NCBI GenBank assembly: GCA_947498765.1
Contig: CANMLG010000004.1
Location: 62,001-126,000 of the forward strand
Origin: an uncultured Aquimarina sp.
Lineage (GTDB): Bacteria; Bacteroidota; Bacteroidia; Flavobacteriales; Flavobacteriaceae
Direction of reading: 5' to 3'
DNA length: 64,000 nt
Shown: in pieces, positions 8,612 to 18,309 of the stretch
Layout of the letters: the number at the start of each line of letters is the position of its first letter
Numbering within the stretch: the stretch's first letter is position 1
Notes under the pieces: generated by a model
What the model was told of the DNA's origin: nothing
Database searches by the model: none
Seen by the model: only the letters and a program-made list of their open reading frames with translations
Made by a program: the position numbers and the translations under genes

Positions 8612-9123
8612 ATGCTTGAATAAATTTTTCTTATCTCTTTATCTGTTTAATTGTTTTGGCAGATTCATACAAAGTAGACTATGAAGAAGTGATTTCCTTT
8701 GGTAAAGACGCTTCAGTAGAAGAATTATCTGAACAATTATTGTTGAGAAGTGAGAAAAATCAACAACAAATATTTATATTATCATATAATAATGCTGTGT
8801 CAATGTGCGCATCTATAGAGATTTATAAATAATATCAAGTTGTTGAAAATGTAAATATTAGTAATTTTGTGGTTTGCTGATGAAATTCCTATAAATGATA
8901 GATCTAGTGAATTTTGGGGCTTGCCAGGACTAGTTTTGCAAGCTCTAGTTAATGAACGTCTACTTGTAGCTGCGGTTAAAATAGAAAAGTTAGATGAAAA
9001 AGTAGAAATAAATGGAAAACGCTATTACCAAAAAAAGAGTTTAAAATACTAGTAAAAGATATTTTTAAGCCAAGAACATTTACTACACTAGATGGAAAGA
9101 TTATAACTGTTGGGAAACCTTAA
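8612..9123 (+). pseudogene. Decayed second GLPGLI gene
   Basis: Translation across frames gives an N-terminal piece (ADSYKVDYEEVISFGKDAS then VEELSEQLLLRSEKNQQQ) matching the upstream GLPGLI protein. A stop codon follows near 8830, then the conserved core WFADEIPIND and FWGLPGLVLQA, then a frameshift in the A-rich tract near 9030 to the ending FKPRTFTTLDGKIITVGKP. The middle section, about 200 codons in the intact copy, is mostly missing. The signal-peptide region is also frame-shifted. The open frame at 8867-9052 is only the surviving core. Confidence 0.8.
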
Positions 9124-9131
9124 AAACTTTA

Positions 9132-11765
9132 ATGAAATTAATATACATTGTATTTGTAATTTGCTGTATTCCTTTTACTATTTACTCGCAAATAGTATTG
9201 AGTGGTAAAATTGTAAGTATAAAAAATAGTGAGCCAATTTCTTTTGCAACGTTACAACTATTAGATGTACCTGATGGTAGTTTGTTAAAATACACAACTA
9301 CCGATGCACAAGGTAACTACAATTTTGAAATTGAAGCTAAAGGAAATTACAGTCTAAAAATCACTCATATTTCCTATATAACGATCATAGAAAATATTGT
9401 AGTAAATAAAGTTGAAAACACAAAAGATTACTCACTAAAACCTAATATAAACTTTCTAAAAGAAGTGGTATTGGATTTTAAACCTAAAGTAATGAAGATT
9501 TTTAATGATACTATTACTTATAATTTAAATCAATTAACTAATGGAAATGAAAAAACACTTGCGGATATTATAGAAAAGTTGCCTGGTGTAAAAATAAACA
9601 ATAGTGGTAGAATAACTGTTAATGGTAAAATGGTTAAAAAACTTTTAATTGATGGAGAGGAATTATTTAAAAATCAACATAAAACTACTACTGAAAGTAT
9701 AGGCGCAAAAATGATTGATGGTGTTCGATATTTAGACAAGTATAATGATTTTGGTAATATTACTGGTTTTAATAATAAGCAAACAAATGCACTAGATGTT
9801 TCCATTAAAGATGAATATAAAAATAAAATTACTGGAGATATTAAGTTACAAGGTGGATATCAATCAAAATATTTAGCTGATATAAATTTATTTAGGTTTG
9901 GTGGTGATATAAAGCTAGGTTTTTTAGGAAATTGGAATACACTAGGAAAACAATCTATAACATCATATGAATACAATCAACTGAAAGGTATTAGTTATGA
10001 AGAAACAGATCAAAATGGTTTTATTATTGATAGGCCAGTAGATGCTAGTCCAAAATTTTTAGATCCGACGATTGATGTGGCAGATCGGGATAATTTATTT
10101 GGTGCATTGAGTTTAATTTATAAACCAAGTCTGTTAACCAAAATTTCGCTTTTACATATTTTTAGTAAGACAACTCAAAATCAATTATTTACTAATAATA
10201 GACAATTTTTTGAAATTCCAGAACAAAATCTTTTTGAAGATAAAAAAGTTAATGCTTCTTTTTTAGTGAATTCAACCATATTCGATTTTGGATATCAACC
10301 TAACGAAAAAAGTTTTATTGAATATAGTTTTAATTTTAATCCCCAAAATTCAAAAGAAAATTATCAAATTAATTTAACGAATGCATCTGAAACATTGACG
10401 GTAAATCAACTTTTAGAGAATACTCAGTTTACTTTAGATCAAAAATTATCGTTACTAAATAGAGTAACTAATAAAACCTTACTTAAAATTACAGGACTTT
10501 TTGTAAAAGAAAATAAAGATGAAGATTTAAATTTTTTATCAAATAATAGGATTTTACCTCCATTGGATAGTAATTCAGTTAAGCAAATAATTAGTATCGA
10601 ACGAAATATTTATGGGTACCAACTACAAAGTGTAACTAAAATAAAAAAAAATAAGCTTCGTTTTGGTCAAGGAGTAGTATTCAGTGAGTCTTCATTTATA
10701 TCCAACAGTAATAAAAATGATCAGTTTACTAATAATTTTCAAACTGAAAGAGTTGATAGTTATTTTAACGCTACTTTTGATGGAAAGTTAAGTAAGCGTA
10801 TAAAGTTAGTTGGTAAAATGGGTTATCGATTTGTTAGTTTAAAGCGATTTGAAAAGTCGTTTGAAAACATTTTTTTCCAACCTACCGTTTCTTTTTTATA
10901 TAAACCAAAAAACTCAAAGCTTTTAAACTTTGAATATGAGTATACTGTTGATTTGCCAAATGACTCTTCAGTAATAACTAATTTACTTGTAGAAAATTAT
11001 TACACACTAAAAAATACTAGTCAAATACAAAGCAATCAAATATTGCCAGAGCATCGGTTTAGTTCTTATTATTCGTATAACAATAGTTCTTCGGGTTCAT
11101 CATTTTCAACTTTTATAAATTATAATTTTGCACCTGAATTTATTGCCACTAATAATACAGTAGATCAAAAAGGCAATACTATTTTTAGTAATTTCATAGC
11201 TAAAAAGCGCCACTCGTTTAATTATAATTTAAGGTTTGATAAACGCTTAAAAAACAAAATAGGGATTTACAATAATTTTAACTTTAATTTTTCAGAGTCT
11301 CAAAATAGGATTGATAACGAGCCAACTTTATCAAAAACCAATATATTAAAAAATAAAGTGGGTTTTTATTCAAGATTTAGAAAAGGAGTTAATTTTAATA
11401 TTGGTCTAGATGTTGAATTCACAAATTATAAAATAATGCCTCAAAATATTAAAACTTTAGCTTCAATAATAAAACCATTTATAACAATAAATGGAGCTAT
11501 AAAAAAGGACGTGTTATCTTGGAATTTAGGGAGCTATTATGCTATTTATGAAACTGATCTTACCAAGCAAGAACTTTTCAATATTTATCCTTCGTTACTA
11601 TACAAGATCAATGATAAGGTTGAACTTACAATTATTGGCAACAATATTCTTAACATTGAAAATGCTACAATTTCACAAAATATAAATGCAGTAAATTATT
11701 TTGAAAGCAGTATTGTGAACACTTTAGAAGGCTATGTTATATTGGGTGTAACTTACAAACTATAA
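9132..11765 (+). CDS. Outer membrane beta-barrel protein with carboxypeptidase-like N-domain (TonB-receptor-like)
   Basis: An 877-aa protein with signal peptide MKLIYIVFVICCIPFTIYSQ. It has a CarboxypepD-regulatory-like domain at about residues 22-115 (LSGKIVSIKNSEPISFATLQL and downstream), then a plug-like region (TLADIIEKLPGVKINNSGRI, near residues 150-170). The rest, about 600 residues, is an Asn/Ser-rich alternating beta-strand barrel ending in GVTYKL. Such proteins resemble TonB-dependent receptors; no SusD partner is present. It starts 8 bp after the GLPGLI pseudogene. The substrate or export role is unknown. A link to the tiny secreted peptide is inference from position. Confidence 0.8.
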   Translation: MKLIYIVFVICCIPFTIYSQIVLSGKIVSIKNSEPISFATLQLLDVPDGSLLKYTTTDAQGNYNFEIEAKGNYSLKITHISYITIIENIVVNKVENTKDYSLKPNINFLKEVVLDFKPKVMKIFNDTITYNLNQLTNGNEKTLADIIEKLPGVKINNSGRITVNGKMVKKLLIDGEELFKNQHKTTTESIGAKMIDGVRYLDKYNDFGNITGFNNKQTNALDVSIKDEYKNKITGDIKLQGGYQSKYLADINLFRFGGDIKLGFLGNWNTLGKQSITSYEYNQLKGISYEETDQNGFIIDRPVDASPKFLDPTIDVADRDNLFGALSLIYKPSLLTKISLLHIFSKTTQNQLFTNNRQFFEIPEQNLFEDKKVNASFLVNSTIFDFGYQPNEKSFIEYSFNFNPQNSKENYQINLTNASETLTVNQLLENTQFTLDQKLSLLNRVTNKTLLKITGLFVKENKDEDLNFLSNNRILPPLDSNSVKQIISIERNIYGYQLQSVTKIKKNKLRFGQGVVFSESSFISNSNKNDQFTNNFQTERVDSYFNATFDGKLSKRIKLVGKMGYRFVSLKRFEKSFENIFFQPTVSFLYKPKNSKLLNFEYEYTVDLPNDSSVITNLLVENYYTLKNTSQIQSNQILPEHRFSSYYSYNNSSSGSSFSTFINYNFAPEFIATNNTVDQKGNTIFSNFIAKKRHSFNYNLRFDKRLKNKIGIYNNFNFNFSESQNRIDNEPTLSKTNILKNKVGFYSRFRKGVNFNIGLDVEFTNYKIMPQNIKTLASIIKPFITINGAIKKDVLSWNLGSYYAIYETDLTKQELFNIYPSLLYKINDKVELTIIGNNILNIENATISQNINAVNYFESSIVNTLEGYVILGVTYKL

Positions 11766-11837
11766 AGTTCTTTTTAAATTTAATATATATATAGGTAGAT
11801 TGTATAAATAGAAAAAGTTTGTTCTAAAAATTTTGAA

Positions 11838-12197
11838 TTAAAAAGAAAGAAAAGCATCCTCGATATGTTCAATTTCAAATTTGCCTTGAACCGTGATAAT
11901 AGCAATAATATCAAAACGAGCTTCTAAATCAATATCGTTTTTTTGGATATAAAAATTTAAGGCAGTTACAATAGACTTTATTTGTGTGGGTTTTACAAAA
12001 TCTTGAGGATCTCCAAAATCACGTGTACTTCTGGTTTTAACTTCAATAGCAATAATTTCATTATTAAATTCGGCAATAATATCCACTTCGTGTTTCAGGT
12101 AACGGAAATTGGTTTTGTGAATTTTATATCCTTTCTGTTTTAAAAATTCAAGAGCTTGTTTTTCTCCTTCTTTACCGAGTTCGTTATGATCCGCCAT
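11838..12197 (-). CDS. YraN/UPF0102 family endonuclease-like protein
   Basis: A 119-aa protein with the UPF0102 pattern: N-terminal LGKEGEKQALEFLKQKGY, then EVDIIAEFNNEIIAIEVKTR, which is the D-x(n)-E-V-K core of a PD-(D/E)XK nuclease fold, and a later PTQIKSIVTALNFYI helix. The family is widespread in bacteria; its substrate is not firmly established. It is downstream of and co-directional with the S66 peptidase, about 70 bp apart. Confidence 0.9.
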   Translation of the reverse strand: MADHNELGKEGEKQALEFLKQKGYKIHKTNFRYLKHEVDIIAEFNNEIIAIEVKTRSTRDFGDPQDFVKPTQIKSIVTALNFYIQKNDIDLEARFDIIAIITVQGKFEIEHIEDAFLSF

Positions 12198-12267
12198 TAG
12201 TATTTATTAGTTTAAAAATGTAATTTCAGCAATAAATAGTATTAAAATCTAAATGGTTTGCGTTAAG

Positions 12268-13200
12268 TTAATTAGAATATTTAAAAGAGACTAGTTCCGA
12301 ATTCACATTAATAGTAATTTCTTTTCCAAAAATAATAGGTCTATTATCTTCTAGGTGTCCAAAAGGGGCATCAAAAGCAATTGGATAATTATAGTTTTTT
12401 GTAATTTCTAAAATTTGTTCTTTAACACTAAAACCAAATGGAATTGTATTGTCATGCATTTTGGTCATACCTCCGATAACAAGACCAGATAAATTTTTAA
12501 ATAGACCATTACGATCTAGATTTTGAAGTATGCGATCTATGTGATATAAGTATTCATCTAAATCCTCTAAAAAAAGTATTTTTCCTTTGGTGCTTATCGC
12601 AGAAGGGGAGCCACATAATGAATACAATACTGAAAGGTTTCCTCCAATAGCAATTCCGTTAGCGGTACCTAATTTATTATGCAGATTGCTTTTAAATTCT
12701 ATGGGTGATAAAATGCCTTTGTATATGTTGATAAGTAATTGTTTTGCTTCTGCGGAAGCCTTATAGAAATCAAAAACTAGACTTGCATGTATGGATGCCA
12801 TGTTTAAGCTATGTAAATGCGAGTGTAAAACGGTAATGTCAGAATAGCCGATAATCCACTTAGGGGTATTTTGTAAAGGGCTAAAGTCGATACGATCAAT
12901 AATTCGAACAGTACCATAGCCGCCACGGGCACACCAAATAGCTTTAACTTTTGGGTTGTTAATCATTTGTTGAAAATCTTCGGCACGTTCCTCATCTGTA
13001 CCGGCAAATTGATGAAATTCTAAGCCAATTGTGCTGCCTAAAAGGATTTGATATCCTAGTTTTTTTAAATAACTAATGGTTGGGTCAATTTCCGAAATCA
13101 AAATTTTTCGTGCAGTTGAAACAATGGCTATGGTATCTCCCTTTTTTAATGGAGCCGGTACGGTGATTGTAGTTGATTTTTGGAAAATTGTTTTTAGCAT
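12268..13200 (-). CDS. LD-carboxypeptidase (S66 family)
   Basis: A 310-aa protein, the typical length of S66 peptidases (LdcA/MccF group). It shows APLKKGDTIAIVSTARKI at the N-terminus, WCARGGYGTVRIIDRID, and the nucleophile elbow WIIGYSDITVLH carrying the catalytic Ser near residue 120. The catalytic Glu and His lie in the C-terminal half (LEDLDEYLYHIDRIL and APFGHLEDNRPI). These enzymes cut the L,D-bond of tetrapeptide stems in murein recycling. There is no signal peptide, which fits a cytoplasmic recycling enzyme. The gene is probably cotranscribed with yraN downstream. Confidence 0.88.
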   Translation of the reverse strand: MLKTIFQKSTTITVPAPLKKGDTIAIVSTARKILISEIDPTISYLKKLGYQILLGSTIGLEFHQFAGTDEERAEDFQQMINNPKVKAIWCARGGYGTVRIIDRIDFSPLQNTPKWIIGYSDITVLHSHLHSLNMASIHASLVFDFYKASAEAKQLLINIYKGILSPIEFKSNLHNKLGTANGIAIGGNLSVLYSLCGSPSAISTKGKILFLEDLDEYLYHIDRILQNLDRNGLFKNLSGLVIGGMTKMHDNTIPFGFSVKEQILEITKNYNYPIAFDAPFGHLEDNRPIIFGKEITINVNSELVSFKYSN

Positions 13201-13242
13201 TGTGTATTTTGTAGTAAAAGTATTGATTATTACAATTTATCA

Positions 13243-13288
13243 ATAAAAAAAAGAGCCGTCAAAATTAATTTAACGACTCTTTTTTTAT
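13243..13288 (-). terminator. Terminator after the metzincin gene
   Basis: AAGAGCCGT (13251-13259) pairs with ACGACTCTT (13273-13281) with one wobble, and both arms are flanked by A/T tracts, so it can work on both strands. On the minus strand it ends the protease transcript before the S66 gene. Confidence 0.75.
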
Positions 13289-13305
13289 AATATTTTGGAT
13301 AAATT

Positions 13306-15774
13306 TTAATTGCTAATAAGTAATTTTTGCCCCACTTTTTCATTAGGAGTTTCTACAATGTAGATATAAATACCTGCCCCTAAATTGTATTGTGTTGGAT
13401 TTATTTTTATTTTTTGTTGTGTACCTTTTTCTATTTTTCCATTAAATATATCAGAGATTTTTGTGCCTTTTATATCATAAAGACTCACCTTAGTGTGTTC
13501 ATTAGTATTTGAAAAAATAGTTAGGTTTGAATCCTCATCAATACTTTGTGGGTTAGGAAAGTTAGTTACTGAAAGAGTAACACTATCGGTTAAAATACTA
13601 AGTGTTTTACTTTCCATTTCTTTAATTTTATTTAAAATAGCATTCTGTTTTTTTGTTTCATCATTATTAACAGTTAAATAACCAAGTACACTAGATACGT
13701 TTAAATCGACAAGATTGATTCCAAATTGATTCTCTTCTTGATTGTATTGGTCGGGTAAAAATTTTGAAAAATCAATATTTAAGTTTTCAAATTCGTTATT
13801 CTCGTTGACTAAACTACTAGGATTTGTTGATGCATCCATTATAGAGGGTATTTTATTTTCGTCAGCTATTGTAGTATGTTCTAAACCTATAAAGTGAGCA
13901 ATTTCATGCGAAGTAACACTGGCTAAATATTCGGCAATAAAGGTTTCTTTGTCAATATCATTCTTAAATTTAATATCATCAATAACACCAGGTACTGACT
14001 CTCCGTCTATAATAAATGGACCAGCAATTTCTTCAACATAGGTAATAGCAGTATCTCGATTACTAAAATTTCCAGGGTCAAAATCACGTGTAACTCCACC
14101 AGGATTGATGCCTACTTCGCTTGTGCCTCCTATAAATACGGTATTATAATTTATATTATTTTCATGTAGCATTTTAGGAATCATATCACCTAAAATAGGA
14201 TCTCCAAAATCGCTAATAAAAGTGACATCAAAATTAGGATTTGTCTCACTTGTATTTGCTTGTTCAAAGTCATTTTTAACTATGTTAAATAATTTGTTGA
14301 ACATACGGGTTTTTACAAGGGCATTATTTTCTAAACCAAATTTATCAAAGAAATCTGCAGTAGGAAGGATATCAATTGTGTCATATTCAATTTCAGTTTC
14401 TCTAAAACGAGTTGATTGGAGTTCAAGTGAACTATCTGCTGATAAAAAGTCTTCATCATTACTTGGAATTGAATAAAGTTCTTCTCCTGTAAAATCTAAA
14501 TAAATGATATCCCGTGTTCCTGCTTTAAGCTCAAATCGAGGCCTTGTTGCGATGACTTTAAGGCCTTGATTATTTAGATCTTTTTTGCTTGATAGATAGT
14601 TTTCGTTTAGTATTTGAAAAGTGTAGCGTCCATTTTTTGGAATTATATAGCTAAGTGTTAAAGCTGTAGCTAATTCAGGAACTAGGTTTCTGTCAGTATC
14701 GTCTAAGTCTAAAGTTTCATTGCTAAAAATGAATGAATTTTGAAAAGCAAGCTGTCCATTAGGAGAAAAAATCTTTAAATTTTCGGTATGGGAATTGTTA
14801 GAATTAATAAAAAGAAGGTCTCCTTTAAATAGATCTACACTATAGTATAACGGGGTGAAATTTGATTTAATAACATCTAATGTGTATTGACCAAATTCAG
14901 TAGTCGTATTGGTTCTTTTGGAAGCATCAATTTCAATTTTCGAAATATTTTCTTTGGATATAGCATCCAAGGTTGGGTTTAAAGTTTTTAAGTCAGTTAC
15001 TATAACATAAACAGTTGTTTCGACTTCAAAATTAAATGTTATTTCATTTTGAAAAGGAGCAGTTACTTCTAATACCTTACCATCTTTATCTACCAGTAAG
15101 GCTACAGGGCTGAAATTATCCGATAAAAAATCTAAACTTGAAGAAACATTAATATCAAAGAAGTCATTTTTATGTGCTTTAATTTTATAAATATCAAAAT
15201 CTTTATTTGATCCATTTTTTATTCCGTGAGGGCCATCACCAATATTTTGAACAATAAATTTTCTTGTAAATTTAGTGTTTTCAAAAAGAGGTGTTGCGGT
15301 ACTAAAATCGTCATTACCAATCGATTTGTCTTCGGTATATTTTCTTACGGATGTTATAACACCGTCTTCATCTTCATCGGATTCTTCAACAATCTCTTGT
15401 TGGTCACTACTATCAAAAATGTCAAGTATTGGAGCGCTTAGTACTTCTGTGGCACCTATAGGAATGTTAGGATTTATTATAGTAATATTAGCTTGATTGG
15501 TTCCTGTTGGGTTTGTTCTAAAATTAGGTATAAATTGAGCTTGATCAATTGAAGTGTTAATGTCATTTGATTCTATTTCAATTACATCTATCAAAGAGGC
15601 TGACTTTTTTAAATACCTTGTCATAGGGTTGTTACTGTAATCATGGTTTATGATTTGGCATTTCTTTCTTTTGTGATTTTTTTGTTGTTGTGCATTCAAA
15701 GAAAAGCAAATGCTTGTAAGTGATAAGAATGATAAAAGTTTTAATTTCTGATGTTTATAAGTTGATATATTCAT
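13306..15774 (-). CDS. Type IX-secreted metzincin-like zinc metalloprotease
   Basis: An 822-aa protein with a signal peptide in about the first 28 residues (ending CFSLNAQ). Residues near 624-634 read HEIAHFIGLEH, a full HExxHxxGxxH zinc motif. A Met-turn-like IMDAST follows about 20 residues later, as in metzincins. The region around 150-250 (KDFDIYKIKAHKNDFFDINV) resembles a pre-peptidase C-terminal domain. The last ~80 residues (FPNP..., VSLYDIKGTKI, GIYIYIVET) form a type A type IX sorting domain, so the enzyme is predicted to reach the surface through the T9SS whose gldLMN genes lie at the window start. The substrate is unknown. Confidence 0.85.
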   Translation of the reverse strand: MNISTYKHQKLKLLSFLSLTSICFSLNAQQQKNHKRKKCQIINHDYSNNPMTRYLKKSASLIDVIEIESNDINTSIDQAQFIPNFRTNPTGTNQANITIINPNIPIGATEVLSAPILDIFDSSDQQEIVEESDEDEDGVITSVRKYTEDKSIGNDDFSTATPLFENTKFTRKFIVQNIGDGPHGIKNGSNKDFDIYKIKAHKNDFFDINVSSSLDFLSDNFSPVALLVDKDGKVLEVTAPFQNEITFNFEVETTVYVIVTDLKTLNPTLDAISKENISKIEIDASKRTNTTTEFGQYTLDVIKSNFTPLYYSVDLFKGDLLFINSNNSHTENLKIFSPNGQLAFQNSFIFSNETLDLDDTDRNLVPELATALTLSYIIPKNGRYTFQILNENYLSSKKDLNNQGLKVIATRPRFELKAGTRDIIYLDFTGEELYSIPSNDEDFLSADSSLELQSTRFRETEIEYDTIDILPTADFFDKFGLENNALVKTRMFNKLFNIVKNDFEQANTSETNPNFDVTFISDFGDPILGDMIPKMLHENNINYNTVFIGGTSEVGINPGGVTRDFDPGNFSNRDTAITYVEEIAGPFIIDGESVPGVIDDIKFKNDIDKETFIAEYLASVTSHEIAHFIGLEHTTIADENKIPSIMDASTNPSSLVNENNEFENLNIDFSKFLPDQYNQEENQFGINLVDLNVSSVLGYLTVNNDETKKQNAILNKIKEMESKTLSILTDSVTLSVTNFPNPQSIDEDSNLTIFSNTNEHTKVSLYDIKGTKISDIFNGKIEKGTQQKIKINPTQYNLGAGIYIYIVETPNEKVGQKLLISN

Positions 15775-16010
15775 GGCTAATATTTTAAGTAATACGTTTA
15801 ATCATGAATTTACCCTACCTCTTAATTTTGTAAGGTTATTCGTTTTTAAGTCGATTTCAAGTTGTTATTTTGTTGAGTCTTTGTTGAATTGCTGTATATA
15901 AATTGATTAATGGATAGTTTGAATTTGCAACCTTTATATTAGATTAAATTATTTATATTAAGTATTTGATTTTACTAGCTATACTTTATTTAAAAACTCT
16001 CTCTTTTTCC

Positions 16011-16018
16011 TAAATTTG
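16011..16018 (+). promoter_or_regulatory. -7 promoter element of metG
   Basis: TAAATTTG matches the Bacteroidota -7 consensus TAnnTTTG exactly and lies 24 bp before the metG ATG. No clear TTG is found at the -33 position; that region is T-rich. Confidence 0.5.
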
Positions 16019-16041
16019 CCCCTTTAAAGAAACTAAGCCTT

Positions 16042-18102
16042 ATGAGTACGCCAAAAAGATATACTATTACAACTGCATTACCTTATACAAACGGTCCGAT
16101 ACATATTGGTCATATGGCAGGAGTGTATGTGCCTGCGGATATTTACACACGTTATTTACGCGGTATAGGTAAAGATGTAGTGCTAATTGGCGGAAGTGAT
16201 GAGCATGGAGTGGCTATACCAATGCGCGCCAAAAAAGAAGGAGTTTCGCCGCAAGTAATTATTGATAAGTACCATAATATCATCAAAAATTCGTTCGAAG
16301 ATTTTGGAATCTCTTTTGATAATTATTCACGTACTTCAAAAAAAATACACCATGATACCGCTTCAGAGTTTTTTATGAAAATGCACGAAAAAGGGCAGTT
16401 TATTGAAGAGGTAACAGAGCAATTATATGATCCCGAAGCCAATCAATTTTTAGCAGATCGTTTTGTAACAGGAACCTGTCCTAAATGTGGGCATGATGAG
16501 GCTTATGGAGATCAATGTGAAAAATGTGGAAGCTCACTAAATGCTACCGATTTAATAAACCCTAAGTCAACCATTTCGGGAGCGGAACCAATTACAAAAA
16601 GTACAAAACACTGGTTTTTGCCTTTAGATCAATATGAAGACTTTTTAAAAGAATGGATTTTAGAAGGTCATAAAAAAGATTGGAAAACCAATGTATATGG
16701 TCAATGTAAAAGTTGGATTGACGATGGTTTACGTCCAAGAGCGGTAACTCGCGATTTGGATTGGGGAATTCCAGTGCCATGTGAGGGAGCAGATGGAAAG
16801 GTACTTTATGTATGGTTCGATGCACCCATTGGATATATTTCATCAACAAAAGAATGGGCTGAGCGCGAAGGTAAAAACTGGGAAGATTATTGGAAAAAAG
16901 AAGATACTAAACTAGTACATTTTATTGGTAAGGATAATATCGTATTCCATTGTATCGTATTTCCAAGTATGCTTAAAGCAGAAGGAAGTTATATTTTACC
17001 CGAAAATGTACCAGCAAACGAGTTTTTAAATTTAGAAGGGAATAAACTGTCAACCAGTAAAAACTGGGCGGTTTGGTTACACGAATATTTAGAAGATTTT
17101 CCTGGCCAGCAGGATGTATTGCGTTATGTATTAACTGCAAATGCACCCGAAACTAAGGATAATGATTTTACTTGGAAGGATTTCCAAGCTCGAAATAACA
17201 ATGAATTAGTAGCCATTTTTGGAAACTTTATTAACCGTGCTGTAGTACTAACTAATAAATATTATGGAGGAGTTATTCCAGCACCTAATGAGCTTACTGA
17301 GGTTGATAAAGAAACCTTAGAAAAGCTAAAAGCCTACCCAGCTGTAATTGCAAGCTCATTGGAACGTTATCGCTTTCGCGAAGCAAGTCAAGAAATGATG
17401 AATGTAGCCCGTTTAGGAAATAAATACTTAGCAGATTTAGAACCTTGGAAAACAATTAAAGTAGACGAAGAACGTACAAAAACAATTATGTATGTAGCCT
17501 TACAAATAGCATCAGCTTTAGCGACTTTATGTGAGCCATTTTTGCCTTTTACTAGCAAAAAATTAAAAAATATTTTAGCTATTGAATCTAGTTTTATAGC
17601 ATGGGAAAGTATTGCTTCTGCAGAAGCCTTATTGCCAAGAGGACATCAAATTGAAAAGGGAGAATTATTATTCTCTAAAGTGGAAGATGAAACCATCCAA
17701 GCCCAATTACAGAAATTAGAAGATACCAAAAAGATCAACGCAGCAGCAGCTAAAGAGGTAGAACCACAAAAAGACACCACAACTTTTGAAGATTTTAGCA
17801 AGTTGGATATGCGAGTGGGAACTATTGTTGAAGCTACTAAAATGCCAAAAGCCAAAAAATTATTGGTATTAAAAGTGGATACAGGGATCGATGTACGTAC
17901 TATAGTGTCGGGTATAGCAGAACATTTTGCGCCCGAATCAATTATAGGAAAGCAAGTAACCGTATTGGTTAATTTAGCTCCTCGAAAGTTACGTGGCGTT
18001 GAAAGTGAAGGAATGATTCTAATGACGCAACAAGCCGACGGGAAATTGGTTTTCCTAAATCCTGATGAGGATGGGGTACCTAATGGGGAAACGATTAGTT
18101 AG
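16042..18102 (+). CDS. metG: Methionyl-tRNA synthetase
   Basis: A 686-aa class I synthetase that charges tRNA-Met. The HIGH signature ([10 protein letters not shown]) is near residues 19-28. A zinc-binding knuckle ([18 protein letters not shown]) is near 145-165, and the KMSKS-loop variant (KLSTSKNW) is near 338-345. The C-terminal ~115 residues ([20 protein letters not shown] onward) are an EMAP/Trbp111-like tRNA-binding domain. This is the long, dimeric MetG1-type architecture usual in Bacteroidota. The gene is monocistronic: a -7 element lies upstream and a strong terminator downstream. Confidence 0.97.
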   Translation: MSTPKRYTITTALPYTNGPIHIGHMAGVYVPADIYTRYLRGIGKDVVLIGGSDEHGVAIPMRAKKEGVSPQVIIDKYHNIIKNSFEDFGISFDNYSRTSKKIHHDTASEFFMKMHEKGQFIEEVTEQLYDPEANQFLADRFVTGTCPKCGHDEAYGDQCEKCGSSLNATDLINPKSTISGAEPITKSTKHWFLPLDQYEDFLKEWILEGHKKDWKTNVYGQCKSWIDDGLRPRAVTRDLDWGIPVPCEGADGKVLYVWFDAPIGYISSTKEWAEREGKNWEDYWKKEDTKLVHFIGKDNIVFHCIVFPSMLKAEGSYILPENVPANEFLNLEGNKLSTSKNWAVWLHEYLEDFPGQQDVLRYVLTANAPETKDNDFTWKDFQARNNNELVAIFGNFINRAVVLTNKYYGGVIPAPNELTEVDKETLEKLKAYPAVIASSLERYRFREASQEMMNVARLGNKYLADLEPWKTIKVDEERTKTIMYVALQIASALATLCEPFLPFTSKKLKNILAIESSFIAWESIASAEALLPRGHQIEKGELLFSKVEDETIQAQLQKLEDTKKINAAAAKEVEPQKDTTTFEDFSKLDMRVGTIVEATKMPKAKKLLVLKVDTGIDVRTIVSGIAEHFAPESIIGKQVTVLVNLAPRKLRGVESEGMILMTQQADGKLVFLNPDEDGVPNGETIS

Positions 18103-18175
18103 TAGATTGGAAATAGCTTTTTTTGAAAGAGAATAAGGCTAATCAAAATATTAATTGATTATGATTAGTCAACAT

Positions 18176-18216
18176 AAAAAAGGAGGAGTAGTGGATTCAC
18201 TACTCCTCCTTTTTTA
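18176..18216 (+). terminator. Rho-independent terminator after metG
   Basis: AAAAAGGAGGAGTAGTG and CACTACTCCTCCTTTTT form a perfect 17-bp stem with a GATT loop, flanked by A and T tracts. Confidence 0.93.
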
Positions 18217-18252
18217 TGTAGAAGAATTACAAGGGTTAAAACTTACATTTAT

Positions 18253-18284
18253 TTGTTTTTTAACAAGATAAAGTGTTAGTTTTG
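18253..18284 (+). promoter_or_regulatory. Bacteroidota-type promoter for the exported-protein pair
   Basis: TTG at 18253-18255 and TAGTTTTG at 18277-18284 are separated by 21 nt, matching the TTG / TAnnTTTG consensus and spacing. Transcription would start around 18291, leaving a leader of about 20 nt before the ATG at 18310. Confidence 0.6.
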
Positions 18285-18309
18285 CCAGTTTAAATTCAAT
18301 TTTTATTCT

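Noticed and set aside
8867..9052. Open frame as an intact 61-aa gene
   Set aside because: It is the surviving core of a broken GLPGLI gene; matching sequence continues in other frames on both sides.
9132..11765. Polysaccharide-utilisation locus (SusC)
   Set aside because: No SusD-like gene or glycoside hydrolase is nearby; the neighbours are GLPGLI proteins.
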